Assembly: GCA_963776565.1 (NCBI GenBank)
Contig: CAVZNF010000015.1
Coordinates: 248,001-312,000, forward strand
Direction: 5' to 3'
From: GMQP-bins7 sp963776565
Lineage (GTDB): Bacteria > Actinomycetota > Thermoleophilia > Gaiellales > Gaiellaceae
DNA length: 64,000 bases
The translations under genes and the position numbers were made by a program. Shown here in pieces: positions 43,409 to 52,519 of the stretch (the first letter of the stretch is position 1; each line of letters opens with the position of its first letter). The notes under the pieces were generated by a model that saw only the letters and a program-made list of their open reading frames with translations, was not told the origin of the DNA and did no database searches.

Positions 43409-44301
43409 CGCAGCGACTTCAGCGCGGCCTTCAGCGACTGCTTGCCGCCGAGCGCGCCGGCCGCGAGGTCACCGTACCGCGACACCCGATCGAGGACCGC
43501 GTCCATCGTGAAGCTCGTGGGATCGAGCCCGGAGACGACCTCCTCCCAGCGCAGCGGCGTCGAGACGGGCGCGCCGGCCCGCGGGCGCACCGAGTACACG
43601 CTCGCATTCGTCCTCCCAGGCCCGTTCTGGTTCGCGTCGACGAGGACGCCGCGGCGCTTCTCCTTCGCCCATTCGGTCGTCGCAAGGCCAGGATGGGCTC
43701 GAGCCAGCGCGCCGGCGACGATGCCCGCGAACTCGCGAACCTCCTCGAACGAGTGGCGGCGCGCGATGGGGACGAGGACGTGGATCCCGCGCGAGCCTGA
43801 CGTCTTCGGGAAGCTCTCGAGCTCGAGCAGGTCGAGCGTCGCCTTGACCAGCCGCGCGACCTCGATCACCTCCTCGAAGCTCGACCCCTCGGACGGGTCG
43901 AGATCGAACATCACCCAGTCCGGGCGCTCCGGTCGATCCACGCGCGACGCCCACGTATGGAGGTCGATGCAGCCCATGTTCGCCATCCACAGCAGCGCGA
44001 GCTCGTCGTTCACAACCGCGTATTCGATGATGCGCTTCTCGCCGTCGCGCGTCGAGGCCGGGAACGGCGCCCGCTCGATCCAGTCGGGCATGTGCGACGG
44101 CGCGTTCTTCTGGAAGAAGCTCTTGCCCTGCCAGCCGTCGGGATAGCGCTTCATCGTGAACGGCCGACCGCGCAGGTGCGGAACGAGAGCCTCCGCGACG
44201 TCGCGGTAGTACGCGACCAGGTCGCCTTTCGTGATCCCCTCCTCGGACCAGAACGGCTTGTCGAGGTTGGAGAGGCGCAGTTCTCTTCCGCGGCGCTTCA
44301 C
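43405..44301 (-). CDS. ligD: LigD polymerase/primase domain protein
   Basis: 298 residues forming the archaeo-eukaryotic primase-like domain of LigD. RLSNLDKPFWSEEGITKGDL, YRDVAEALVPHLRGRPFTMK, SFFQKNAPSHMPDW, and the catalytic DLDPSEGSSFEEVIEVARLV with SGSRGIHVLVPI, and KEKRRGVLVDANQNG. GTG 44301 overlaps the ligase stop by 4 nt (GTGA). In NHEJ it fills gaps and adds ribonucleotides at double-strand breaks. The Ku gene is not in this window. Confidence 0.9.
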   Translation of the reverse strand: MKRRGRELRLSNLDKPFWSEEGITKGDLVAYYRDVAEALVPHLRGRPFTMKRYPDGWQGKSFFQKNAPSHMPDWIERAPFPASTRDGEKRIIEYAVVNDELALLWMANMGCIDLHTWASRVDRPERPDWVMFDLDPSEGSSFEEVIEVARLVKATLDLLELESFPKTSGSRGIHVLVPIARRHSFEEVREFAGIVAGALARAHPGLATTEWAKEKRRGVLVDANQNGPGRTNASVYSVRPRAGAPVSTPLRWEEVVSGLDPTSFTMDAVLDRVSRYGDLAAGALGGKQSLKAALKSLR

Positions 44302-45710
44302 GCACCGGCGGGAGCGGCGCCCGCTCGCGTCGCACCTCGAGCCGCCGCCTTGTCCTCCTGCACACGCAGGTACGTCGGCGAGCGCAGCCGGCCCTCGTGC
44401 GTCCACTCCGCAAACTCGACCTCCGCGACGAGCTTCGGCTCGACCCACGTGATGTCGGACCGACGCACGCGCGGCATCTTCGGAACCTCGGCGAAGGGCG
44501 AATCCGAGCGTCGGAGGGGAGCGAGCAATCCCAGCAGCCGCTCGATCTCGCTGTCCGAGAAGCCCGTCCCGACGTTTCCGGCCCACCGCAGCACACCTGC
44601 GTCGTGTATCCCGACGACGAGCGCGCCGAACCCTCCCGTGCGTCGTCCCTGCCCGCGCGTGTACCCGGCGATCACGACCTCCTGCGTCTGGCGCAGCTTG
44701 AGCTTGTGCCAGTCCGTCGAGCGACGTCCCGGCTTGTACGGGGAATCGGTCTTCTTCGCAACGACGCCCTCGAGCTCCTGGTCGCGAGCGGCCGCGAGCA
44801 GGGCGGCACCGTCGTCGAACTGTGGCGAGACGAAGACCTCGTTGCTGGGGCCGACGATTCCCTCGAGCTGCTTTCGGCGTTCGGCCAGCGGCTCGTCCAC
44901 GACGGCGACCGAGTCGACCTCGAGCACGTCGAAGAGAACGAGCACGACGGTTCCACCGCTCTCCTGGAGGAGCGAGAAGCGTGAGCGACCCTCGTGGTCG
45001 AGGACGCAGATCTCGCCGTCCAGCACGGCATCCGGCGTGGTGATCGCGTGCGCCGCAGCGCGAGCGGCATCGCGAAAGCGCTCCGTCAGGTCGTTGCCGT
45101 TTCGGCTCGTGAGCGTGACCTCGCCGCCCGAGATCGTCACGATCGCGCGGAAGCCGTCCCACTTCGGCTCGAACACCCAGCCCTCTCCGGACGGAAGCCT
45201 GTCCGAGGAGGTGGCGAGCATCGGCTGGTAGCGACGGCCCGCTGCCCCGTCGTCGGCGTCCTTCCGAAGGAGCAGCCAGTTCTTCGGATCGCCGTCGAGC
45301 GATGCCGGAACGAGCGTCCACACGCCTTCAAGGCGCTCTCCGTAGAGACGCACGGTGAGCCCTCCGTCGCGCTTCTCCTCGAGGAGGTCGTACGTGCCGC
45401 GATCCCAGATCTCGACCGTTCCCGCTCCGTACTGTCCCGCAGGGATCACTCCCGCGAAATCGGCGTATTCGAGCGGGTGATCCTCGACGTGCACCGCGAG
45501 ATGGCGCTCGCCCTTGCGCAGCGGAACCCCTTTCGGCACCGCCCAGCTCGCGAGAGCGCCGTCTCGCTCGAGCCGGAAGTCGTAGTGGAGGCGACGCGCG
45601 TCGTGGCGCTGGATCACGAAGCGCAGCCGGTCGCCGGGGTCGTCCCCGCTTCCGAAGGGCTCCGGTGTCTTCCCCGGACGGCGTTTACGCCGGTATTCGT
45701 CGAGACTCAC
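44298..45710 (-). CDS. ligD: LigD phosphoesterase + ATP-dependent DNA ligase
   Basis: 470 residues. The N-terminal phosphoesterase domain has RFVIQRHDARRLHYDFRLE and HLAVHVEDHPLEYADFAGVI, ending WLLLRKDADDG. The ligase domain begins with FEPKWDGFRAIVTISGGEVT (nucleotidyl Lys in the KxDG-type motif) and continues VLDGEICVLDHEG, FDVLEVDSVAVVDEPLAERR and EGVVAKKTDSPYKPGRRSTD. Order PE-Lig then Pol matches the Pseudomonas-type LigD but split into two genes. ATG 45710. Confidence 0.93.
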   Translation of the reverse strand: MSLDEYRRKRRPGKTPEPFGSGDDPGDRLRFVIQRHDARRLHYDFRLERDGALASWAVPKGVPLRKGERHLAVHVEDHPLEYADFAGVIPAGQYGAGTVEIWDRGTYDLLEEKRDGGLTVRLYGERLEGVWTLVPASLDGDPKNWLLLRKDADDGAAGRRYQPMLATSSDRLPSGEGWVFEPKWDGFRAIVTISGGEVTLTSRNGNDLTERFRDAARAAAHAITTPDAVLDGEICVLDHEGRSRFSLLQESGGTVVLVLFDVLEVDSVAVVDEPLAERRKQLEGIVGPSNEVFVSPQFDDGAALLAAARDQELEGVVAKKTDSPYKPGRRSTDWHKLKLRQTQEVVIAGYTRGQGRRTGGFGALVVGIHDAGVLRWAGNVGTGFSDSEIERLLGLLAPLRRSDSPFAEVPKMPRVRRSDITWVEPKLVAEVEFAEWTHEGRLRSPTYLRVQEDKAAARGATRAGAAPAGA

Positions 45711-45839
45711 CTGTGGATTGTCGCCCGAAGCGCAACGCGTTCTTTACCAACTGGCTGCAAGATCCGCCTTTTCCCTGCTCAGACCGCATAACGAGGCCGG
45801 GGATAAGCCTGTGGAATGTGGGGAAAACGCAGAATTCGC

Positions 45840-46778
45840 CTAGGTCGAGGCGAGGACGCCCAGCACGCGGTACTTCGCGCGCCGCTGTCGCCGCCGCTCG
45901 TCAGGATCGAGCGACTCGATCTCCTCGAATGCAGCGAGAATGCCCTGCTCGAGCAGCACCGCAGCGCCATCCGGGTCGACATGGGCGCCACCTTCGGGCT
46001 CCGCGACGATTCCGTCGACCACGCCGAGCTCGACGCAGTGGAGAGCATCCGGCTTGAACGCTGCTGCTGCCTTCCGCGCCTCGCCGGCGTCGCGCCAGAG
46101 GATCGCGGCGCAGCCCTCTGGGGAGATCACGGAGTAGATCGCATTCTCCTGCATGAGGACGCGATCAGCCACGGCGATCGCAACGGCCCCGCCCGAGCCT
46201 CCCTCGCCGATGACGCAGGCGACGGTCGGGACCTTCAATCGCACCATCGCCGCCTGCGAGCGCGCGATAGCGCCACCCTGTCCGTGCTGCTCGGCGGCCA
46301 CTCCCGGGTACGCGCCCGGCGTGTCGACCAGCGTCAGGATCGGGAACCCGTGCCTGTCGGCGAGCGCCATCGCGCGCATCGCCTTGCGGTAGCCCTCGGG
46401 ATACGCCATGCCGAAGTTCCGACGCGTGCGCTCCTTGAGGTCGCGCCCCTTCTGGTGCCCGATGAGGACGACCGTGCGGCCGTCGAGCTTCCCCATGCCC
46501 GTGACCAGAGCGCGGTCGTCGGCGCGACCACGGTCACCGTGAAGCTCGAAGAAGTCCTCGAAGATGCGCTCGACGTAGTCCAGCGTGTACGGACGGTCAG
46601 CATGGCGAGCGAGCTCGACCGACTGCCAGATCTCCTCCGCGGTCGGGTCGGCTCGGAGCTGGTCGAGCTGATCCTGCAGACGCGCCAGCTCACCGCTGAG
46701 CTTCGTGCCGCGCAGGAGCTTCATGCCGCCGAGCTTACTGAGGCGCTCGCGCAGCCGCATTTCGGCCTCGCTCGGCAC
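45840..46778 (-). CDS. accA: acetyl-CoA carboxylase carboxyltransferase subunit alpha
   Basis: 312 residues. Carboxyltransferase alpha hallmarks: ELHGDRGRADDRALVTGMGK, GHQKGRDLKERTRRNFGMAY, PEGYRKAMRAMALADRHGFP, LVDTPGAYPGVAAEQHGQ, GEGGSGGAVAIAVADRVLM and SVISPEGCAAILWRDAGEAR. Transfers carboxyl from biotin carrier to acetyl-CoA, with AccD. GTG 46778 overlaps the accD TAG by one base. The C-terminus is Arg-rich. Biotin carboxylase and carrier genes are not nearby. Confidence 0.96.
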   Translation of the reverse strand: MPSEAEMRLRERLSKLGGMKLLRGTKLSGELARLQDQLDQLRADPTAEEIWQSVELARHADRPYTLDYVERIFEDFFELHGDRGRADDRALVTGMGKLDGRTVVLIGHQKGRDLKERTRRNFGMAYPEGYRKAMRAMALADRHGFPILTLVDTPGAYPGVAAEQHGQGGAIARSQAAMVRLKVPTVACVIGEGGSGGAVAIAVADRVLMQENAIYSVISPEGCAAILWRDAGEARKAAAAFKPDALHCVELGVVDGIVAEPEGGAHVDPDGAAVLLEQGILAAFEEIESLDPDERRRQRRAKYRVLGVLAST

Positions 46779-47629
46779 TAGGTCCTGGCGAAGAGCCTGA
46801 GCAGGCGCGCGAGCGTCGGCCTCAGCTCGGCTCGCGGGACGATGCCGTCGAGATGGCCGAAGCGGAAGTTCGACTCCGCGAGACCGAAGTCGTCGGGGAG
46901 TTTCTCGCGCGTCGTCTGGGCGACGACACGCGGGCCTGCGAACGACATGAGCGCTCCCGGTTCCGCGATCACCACGTCACCGAGGCTCGCGAAGCTGGCG
47001 AGCACGCCGCCCGTCGTCGGATGCGTGAGCACGGAGATCATCGATCCCCCCGACTCGTGCAGCTCGTCGATCGCGCAGATCGTCTTCGGGAGCTGCATCA
47101 GCGCGAGGATGCCTTCCTGCATGCGAGCGCCGCCCGACGCCGAGATCGACACGAGCGGGGTCGCGGAGCCGGTCGCGCGCTCGCAGGCACGCACGAACTT
47201 CTCCCCTACGACGCTCCCCATCGAGCCGCCCATGAACGCAAAGTCCATGACCGCGAGCTCGCAGTCGCCACCTTCGACCGTGGCCGCTCCGCAGACGATC
47301 GCGTCGCCGAGACCGGTCTCGATCTCCGCTTCGGCGAGCCGCTCGGTGTACGGACGCAGATCGAAGAACTCGAGCGGGTCCGCCGAGCGCAGGTCGTCGT
47401 CCTGCTCGGTGAACGATCCCGGGTCCGCGATCTGCTCGATTCGCTCGCGTGCCCGCACGCGGAAGTGGTGCCCACACTGTGGGCAGACGCGAAGCGACTG
47501 CGCGAGCTCGTCGTCGCGGTAGTGCGAGCCACAACTCGGGCACGTGTTGGGATGAGCCTCGCCGCGAGCCGGCTCGTCCGGGCGCTTGCTCTCGACCTCG
47601 ACGTCGACTCGACCCTGCCCGGAAGACAT
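46778..47629 (-). CDS. accD: acetyl-CoA carboxylase carboxyltransferase subunit beta
   Basis: 283 residues. The N-terminal zinc ribbon is CPSCGSHYR and CPQCGHHF near residues 30-55. The catalytic domain contains DAIVCGAATVEGGDCELAVM, FMGGSMGSVVGEKFVRACER, ISASGGARMQEGILALMQL, SVLTHPTTGGVLASFASLGD and EPGALMSFAGPRVVAQTTRE. Forms the alpha2-beta2 carboxyltransferase with AccA for malonyl-CoA. ATG 47629. 24 bp downstream of the ureohydrolase stop on the same strand, so perhaps one operon. Confidence 0.96.
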   Translation of the reverse strand: MSSGQGRVDVEVESKRPDEPARGEAHPNTCPSCGSHYRDDELAQSLRVCPQCGHHFRVRARERIEQIADPGSFTEQDDDLRSADPLEFFDLRPYTERLAEAEIETGLGDAIVCGAATVEGGDCELAVMDFAFMGGSMGSVVGEKFVRACERATGSATPLVSISASGGARMQEGILALMQLPKTICAIDELHESGGSMISVLTHPTTGGVLASFASLGDVVIAEPGALMSFAGPRVVAQTTREKLPDDFGLAESNFRFGHLDGIVPRAELRPTLARLLRLFART

Positions 47630-47653
47630 GCGCTGGATACTAGTGCCGGGGTC

Positions 47654-48421
47654 TCAGAAGCCCGCCGCGGCCAGCATCCGCGCGGCGAGCGCCGCGTTGC
47701 GCTCCGTCGCAAGCAAGCCGGTCACGCCGATTCCCGCGATCCTGGCCTTGTTCGCGACGTCACGCAGGAGCGCTTCGATCTCGTCCGCCGAAGGCCCGTC
47801 GGGCTCGGGGATGAGGACATCGACCTCGCTCGGGTCGAGCACGTCGAGATCGAGCGCGACGTACACGGCGTCCGTGCCGGTGAGCGCGCGATCGATCGAG
47901 TCGTCGATCCCCGCCCGTTCCATGAACGCGACCTCCGGCGGATCGAGATTGCGCGCGCCGACAAGCGCGGCGTCCGAGGGAGCGACGACTCCGCCGTCGA
48001 GAAGCATGCGGAACGGCATACCCCAGAGGTTCCCGGACGGCGAGGTCTCGGGCGTATTGAGATCGCCGTGCGAGTCGATCCAGATCACGGCGAGTCGATC
48101 AACCCGGCGCGCGACACCAGTTGCGGCGCCAACGTGCGTGCAGCAGCAGCCTCCGACGACGACAGGTCGCACCGGAAGAGCCTCCGCAATCGCCTCGGTC
48201 TGCTCGTCGAGGGTTTCCCGCTCGACGACCGCGACCTCTGGGTACGGCAACGCAACGCGTGCTCCCTCGGCCATCTCTTCGCCTCCAGAGCCCCACGCGG
48301 CGGGAACGCGCACGAGCCCCGCTGCGAACGTGGCGCCACAGCGATGGCACTCGTACCCGCCGCCGATCGCGACCGCGGTGAACGTCCTGCAGCTCGGGCA
48401 GCGCGCGCGCAGGGACGACAT
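47654..48421 (-). CDS. zinc-ribbon ureohydrolase (arginase/agmatinase fold)
   Basis: 255 residues. An N-terminal zinc ribbon (CPSC near residue 8, CHRC near 25) precedes a ureohydrolase domain: WIDSHGDLNTPETSPSGNLW contains the Asp-x-His-x-Asp metal motif and resembles arginase DAHTDINTP; YVALDLDVLDPSEV supplies the second Asp pair. The usual GGDHS loop reads GGCCCTHVGA, with Cys in the place of the metal His and a His three residues on. Metal use or substrate may differ. ATG 48421 overlaps the HAD stop by one base. Confidence 0.82.
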   Translation of the reverse strand: MSSLRARCPSCRTFTAVAIGGGYECHRCGATFAAGLVRVPAAWGSGGEEMAEGARVALPYPEVAVVERETLDEQTEAIAEALPVRPVVVGGCCCTHVGAATGVARRVDRLAVIWIDSHGDLNTPETSPSGNLWGMPFRMLLDGGVVAPSDAALVGARNLDPPEVAFMERAGIDDSIDRALTGTDAVYVALDLDVLDPSEVDVLIPEPDGPSADEIEALLRDVANKARIAGIGVTGLLATERNAALAARMLAAAGF

Positions 48422-49089
48422 CAGCTCGGAAGCGGCACGAGCAAGTCGAGCGCGTCTGCGAGAGCGCCGACACCGGGAAGCGTCATGGTCGGCCGCGGAT
48501 CGTCGGGCTCGCCGAGCCGGTTGATCCAGATCGACGGGATCCCGAGCTCGTTCGCAGGCTCGATGTCGTGGAAGAGGCTTTGCGCGACGTGGACGTGCCC
48601 GCGGCGATCGGCCCCAGTCGTCTCGTAGAAGACCTCCCAGTGCTTGTGCGCGGGCTTGTACGAGCCGATCTCGCCGGCGACGATCGCGAGCTCGAACGGG
48701 ACGCCGATCGTCTCCATGGAGGCGTCGATCAGGTCGCGATCGGTGTTCGAGAGGATCGCGAGGCGCCAGCCGCGGTCGTGCGCCACGGTCAGCCCGGGCC
48801 GCACATCCTCGAAGACGGGCCAGTCAGGCAGAGAGCGAGCGAGAGCGCCCGCTTCGCCCTCGGGAAGCATCAGCCCGGTCTCGGCCGCGAGCTGCTCGAG
48901 CGCGATGGTAAGCACCTCCCGATACGACAACCCGGGATTCGAGGCCTGAATCTCCCGCTCGAATTCGTGGTAGCGAGCGAGCAGTTCATCCGCCCGCCCC
49001 ACGCCGAAGAGCTTCTCGAGCTCGGCATGGATGCCCCCGTTCCAGTCGACCAGCGTGCCGTAGCAGTCGAACGTCGCCCAGCGCTCCAT
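48421..49089 (-). CDS. HAD-superfamily hydrolase (haloacid dehalogenase type II-like)
   Basis: 222 residues. Motif I FDCYGTLVDWNGG holds the nucleophile Asp (DxYGTL), motif II LAILSNTDRDLIDASM (Ser), motif III Lys in EIGSYKPAHKHWEVF, and motif IV Asp in VAQSLFHDIEPANELG. A type-I cap lies between motifs I and II. The Tyr in place of the second Asp of motif I is typical of the haloacid dehalogenase branch, not phosphatases. Physiological substrate unknown. ATG 49089. Confidence 0.88.
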   Translation of the reverse strand: MERWATFDCYGTLVDWNGGIHAELEKLFGVGRADELLARYHEFEREIQASNPGLSYREVLTIALEQLAAETGLMLPEGEAGALARSLPDWPVFEDVRPGLTVAHDRGWRLAILSNTDRDLIDASMETIGVPFELAIVAGEIGSYKPAHKHWEVFYETTGADRRGHVHVAQSLFHDIEPANELGIPSIWINRLGEPDDPRPTMTLPGVGALADALDLLVPLPS

Positions 49090-49112
49090 GCCGCAAGCCT
49101 AATCTCCGCGTC

Positions 49113-49590
49113 GTGATCGAGATTCGTGCGATGGAAGCGAGCGACTGGCCCGAGGTCGAGAAGATCTTCGCTGAGGGCATCGCGACCCGCGCAGCGACGT
49201 TCGAGACGGAACCTCCCGACTACGCCTCGTTCGATGCGAGCCACCACGCCGAGCACCGGCTCGTCGCCATCGAGGACGACCGCGTCGCGGGCTGGGTCGC
49301 TCTCGCTCCGACGTCGTCGCGACGCGTGCTATGCGGGAGTCGCCGAGAGCTCGGTCTACGTCGCGGAGAGCGCACGAGGCCGAGGAATCGGACGCGCTCT
49401 CATGGAGGCCATGCTCGTCGGTGCCCGTGCCGGTGGGATCTGGACCGTCCATGCAGGCATGTTCCCGGAGAACAGCGCGAGCCTCGCCCTACACGAGAGC
49501 CTCGGGTTCCGCCTCGTCGGGCGCTTCGAGCGTATCGCGCAACTCGACGGCGTCTGGCGCGACACCGTCTTGCTCGAGCTTCGCCTGTAG
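49113..49590 (+). CDS. GNAT N-acetyltransferase, phosphinothricin-type (one frameshift)
   Basis: About 158 residues after repair. IEIRAMEASDWPEVEKIFAE, GIATRAATFETEPPD and HRLVAIEDDRVAGWVALAP, then after removing one extra base near 49327, GVAESSVYVAESARGRGIGR (acetyl-CoA loop RGRGIG), HAGMFPENSASLALHESLGF and RLVGRFERI. This is the PAT/MddA pattern. It acetylates small amines, methionine sulfoximine or phosphinothricin-like compounds. GTG 49113. Stop lies 4 bp from the fabF stop. Confidence 0.87.
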
Positions 49591-49594
49591 AACG

Positions 49595-50863
49595 CTAAGC
49601 CGCTTCGTCCCAGCGGCGGAACACGACGCACGCGTTGTGCCCGCCGAAGCCGAACGAGTTGTTCACGGCGTACTCGATGTCCTGCTGGCGCGACTCGTTC
49701 GGTATGTAGTCGAGATCGCAGGTTGGATCCGGGTCCTCGTAGTTGATCGTGGGTGGGAGCACTCCGCGCTGAAGCGCGTACGTCGTGAAGATGGCTTCGA
49801 CCGCGCCGGCAGCGCCGAGGCAATGGCCCGTTGCGCCCTTCGTGGACGACACGGGCGTCTGGAACGCCTTCTCCTCGCCGAGCGCAATCTTCAGCACCCG
49901 CGTCTCCGCGGCGTCACCCGACGGCGTCGACGTGCCGTGCGCGTTGACGTAGCCGATGACCTCCGGCTCGATCCCGGCATCGTCGAATGCCATGCGCATC
50001 GCACGAGCGGGGTTGGCGCCGCTCGGATCGGGGTCGGACACGTGGCTCGCGTCCGCCGAGACGCCGTATCCGAGCACCTCGGAGTAGATCTTGGCGTCGC
50101 GCGCGCGGGCGTGCTCGAGCTCCTCGAGCACGAGCATCGCCGCCGCCTCGCCCATGACGAACCCGTCGCGACCGGAGTCGAACGGCCTCGACGCCCGCTT
50201 CGGATCGTCGTTGCGACGCGAGAGTGCGCGCATGGCGGTGAAGCCGGCGATCCCGACGCGGGTGATCGGCGCCTCGGTGCCGCCGCAGAACATGACGTCC
50301 GCGCGTCCGAGCCTGATCGCGTCCAAGCCATCCCCGATTGCCATGTTCGAGGCGGCACACGCCGTGCACTCGGCCGCGAGCGGCCCCTGCGCGCCGAGCT
50401 CCATCGAGACCCACGCGGCGGCCATGTTCGGAATGATCTGGACGATCGCAAAGGGGCTCGTCCGGTCAGGCCCGCGCTCGAGCAGGCTCTGGAAGCAGTT
50501 CTCGAAGGCGTAGAGCCCGCCGATCCCCGTGGCGACTGCCGCTCCGACGCGATCCGGTGCCGCAGAGATCGAGACGCCGCTGTCCGCCTCGGCCATCCGC
50601 GCAGCCGAGAGCGCGAGCTGGGAGAAGCGGTCCATCCGCCTCGCCTGTTTGCGGTCGATCCACGTCGTCGGCTCGAAGTCCTTGAGCTCGCAGGCGAAGT
50701 GCACGTCGTAGTCCGTCGTGTCGAAGTGCGTGATCGGCCCCGCTCCGGACCCGCCCGCGATCAGGTTGTCCCACGACGACTCCGGGTCGTTGCCGAGCGG
50801 GCTCACCATGCCGACGCCGGTGATGACGACGCGCCGTGTCCCGTATTCCGATCCGCCGGCCAT
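49595..50863 (-). CDS. fabF: beta-ketoacyl-ACP synthase II
   Basis: 422 residues. VVITGVGMVSPLGNDPESSW at the start, active-site Cys in AECTACAASNMAIGDGLDAI near residue 170, His residues in YVNAHGTSTPSGDAAET and TKGATGHCLGAAGAVEAIF, and NNSFGFGGHNACVVF at the end. Condenses malonyl-ACP with acyl-ACP in elongation. Last gene of the fabZHDGF run; only 3 nt separate it from fabG, so the usual intervening acpP is absent. Confidence 0.96.
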   Translation of the reverse strand: MAGGSEYGTRRVVITGVGMVSPLGNDPESSWDNLIAGGSGAGPITHFDTTDYDVHFACELKDFEPTTWIDRKQARRMDRFSQLALSAARMAEADSGVSISAAPDRVGAAVATGIGGLYAFENCFQSLLERGPDRTSPFAIVQIIPNMAAAWVSMELGAQGPLAAECTACAASNMAIGDGLDAIRLGRADVMFCGGTEAPITRVGIAGFTAMRALSRRNDDPKRASRPFDSGRDGFVMGEAAAMLVLEELEHARARDAKIYSEVLGYGVSADASHVSDPDPSGANPARAMRMAFDDAGIEPEVIGYVNAHGTSTPSGDAAETRVLKIALGEEKAFQTPVSSTKGATGHCLGAAGAVEAIFTTYALQRGVLPPTINYEDPDPTCDLDYIPNESRQQDIEYAVNNSFGFGGHNACVVFRRWDEAA

Positions 50864-50866
50864 CCT

Positions 50867-51598
50867 CTACATCCCCAGCCCGCCGTCGACGAGCAGCACC
50901 GCGCCCGTGATGAACGACGCCTCGTCCGAGCAGAGGAACCGCACTGCTCCGGCCACGTCGTCCGGATCGCCGAGGCGGCCAAGCGGTGTGTTCTGGAGCA
51001 TCGCGCCCGTCGCCTCTTCGGGAAGGACGTCGGTCAGCTGCGTCTTCACGTAGCCGGGGACGACGACGTTGGCGCGAACGTTCCGGCTTCCGAGCTCGCG
51101 TGCCAGCGACTTCGTGAACCCGATGATCCCGGCCTTCGATGCCGCGTAGTTCGTCTGACCCCAGTTTCCGTGGATGCCGACGATCGAGGAGATGTTCACG
51201 ACCGTCCCGGACCGGCGCTTCATCATCCCGCGTGCGGCCGCGCGACACGTGTAGAAGCACGACGCGAGATTCGTGTCGATCACGGTGTTCCAGTCCTCGT
51301 CCGACATGCGAACGAGGAGGCCGTCACGCGTCACGCCGGCGTTGTTCACGAGGATGTCGAGGTCGCCCGCCTCCTCGACGAGCGCGCGCGCCGACTCCGG
51401 ATCGGAGACGTCCGCATGCACGGCGCGGGCGCCGATCTCCGAGGCCAGCGACGCCGCCTCGTCCGCGCCCGTGCGATAGGAGAAAACGACCGACGCCCCG
51501 CCCGCGGCGAGCTGGGTCGCGATCGCACGGCCGATCCCCTTGGACGCGCCGGTGACGAGCGCCGTTCGGCCCTCGAGCGAGCAGAACGGTTGCGTCAC
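50867..51598 (-). CDS. fabG: 3-oxoacyl-ACP reductase
   Basis: 243 residues. NADPH motif ALVTGASKGIGRAIATQL, NNAGVTRDGLLVRMSDEDWN, and the catalytic Ser-Tyr-Lys in ISSIVGIHGNWGQTNYAASK followed by GIIGFTKSLARELGSRNVRA. C-terminal SFITGAVLLVDGGLGM. Classical SDR of the FabG type, first reduction step of fatty-acid elongation. Its start overlaps the fabD stop by 4 nt. Confidence 0.96.
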   Translation of the reverse strand: MTQPFCSLEGRTALVTGASKGIGRAIATQLAAGGASVVFSYRTGADEAASLASEIGARAVHADVSDPESARALVEEAGDLDILVNNAGVTRDGLLVRMSDEDWNTVIDTNLASCFYTCRAAARGMMKRRSGTVVNISSIVGIHGNWGQTNYAASKAGIIGFTKSLARELGSRNVRANVVVPGYVKTQLTDVLPEEATGAMLQNTPLGRLGDPDDVAGAVRFLCSDEASFITGAVLLVDGGLGM

Positions 51599-52519
51599 CG
51601 CGCGAGAGCTTCCTGTGCGCGCTCCAGGCTGTCGAGCGAGTTCACCGACATCGTCTTGACGCCACGGTCGATGCGCTTCACGAGACCGGCGAGAACGTTC
51701 CCCGGCCCGACTTCGACAAAGGTGGTAGCTCCCGTCCGGATGAGCTCCGTGGCTGCCTGCGTGAACCGCACCGGTCCGGTGAGCTGATCGACGAGCAGCG
51801 CTGCGACCCTTTGTGCCGGCTCGATCTTGGCGGTCACCGTCGACATGAAAGGCGAGAGCGGCTCGGCGAACTTCACCCGGTCGAGCGCCGGCCGGAGCCT
51901 GTCAGCCGCTTTCGCGACCAGCGGACTGTGAAATGCGCCGGACACCTTCAGGATCACTGCTCGTCGGGCGCCGAGGCTTGCGGCCTCGGCGCAGCACTCC
52001 TCGACTGCCTCGTGCTCGCCCGAGACCACGATCTGGCCCGGGCAGTTGTAGTTCGCAGGCCACACGCCCACGATCCGGCGGCAGAGCTTCTCGACCTCCT
52101 CGTCCGCTAGCCCGAGGATCGCCGCCATCGCGCCCGGACGCTGCCGGGCGGCCTCGGCCATCGCCAGCCCTCGCTCGCGCACCAGCCCGATCGCGGCGCC
52201 GGTCTCGAGCGACCCCGCCGCTGCGAGGGCAGCGAACTCACCGACCGAATGACCGACGACGACGTCCGGATGGAGGCCGCGCTCGCGCATCGCCGCGAGG
52301 ATCGCGAGGCTCGTGGCGACGAGCGCCGGCTGCTGCACCTCCGTGTCGACGAGCTGTTCGAGCGGGCGTCGCGAAGCAGAGCTCCTCGAGGTCGAGCCCT
52401 GTCGCTTCGGATCCGATCCGATACACCTCACGTGCAGACGGGAAGGCCTCGGCGATCTCGCGCCCCATTCCTTCCTCGAGCGACCCCTGTCCGGGGAAGC
52501 AGAAAGCGATCTTCGTCAT
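51595..52519 (-). CDS. fabD: malonyl-CoA:ACP transacylase (one frameshift)
   Basis: About 307 residues after repair. The N-terminus KIAFCFPGQGSLEEGMG runs to EELCFATP, then an extra base near 52367 shifts the frame; LEQLVDTEVQQPALVATSLA continues it. Active-site Ser is in VVVGHSVGEFAALAAAG near residue 95, Arg in LVRERGLAMAEAA, and the second His in SGAFHSPLVAKAADRL. Loads malonate onto ACP. ATG 52519 overlaps the fabH stop (ATGA). Confidence 0.93.

Noticed and set aside
45711..45839. TGTGGATTG and TGTGGAATG resembling DnaA boxes upstream of ligD
   Set aside because: Both are degenerate and only two occur; the gene order places the origin beyond the right edge of the window, not here.
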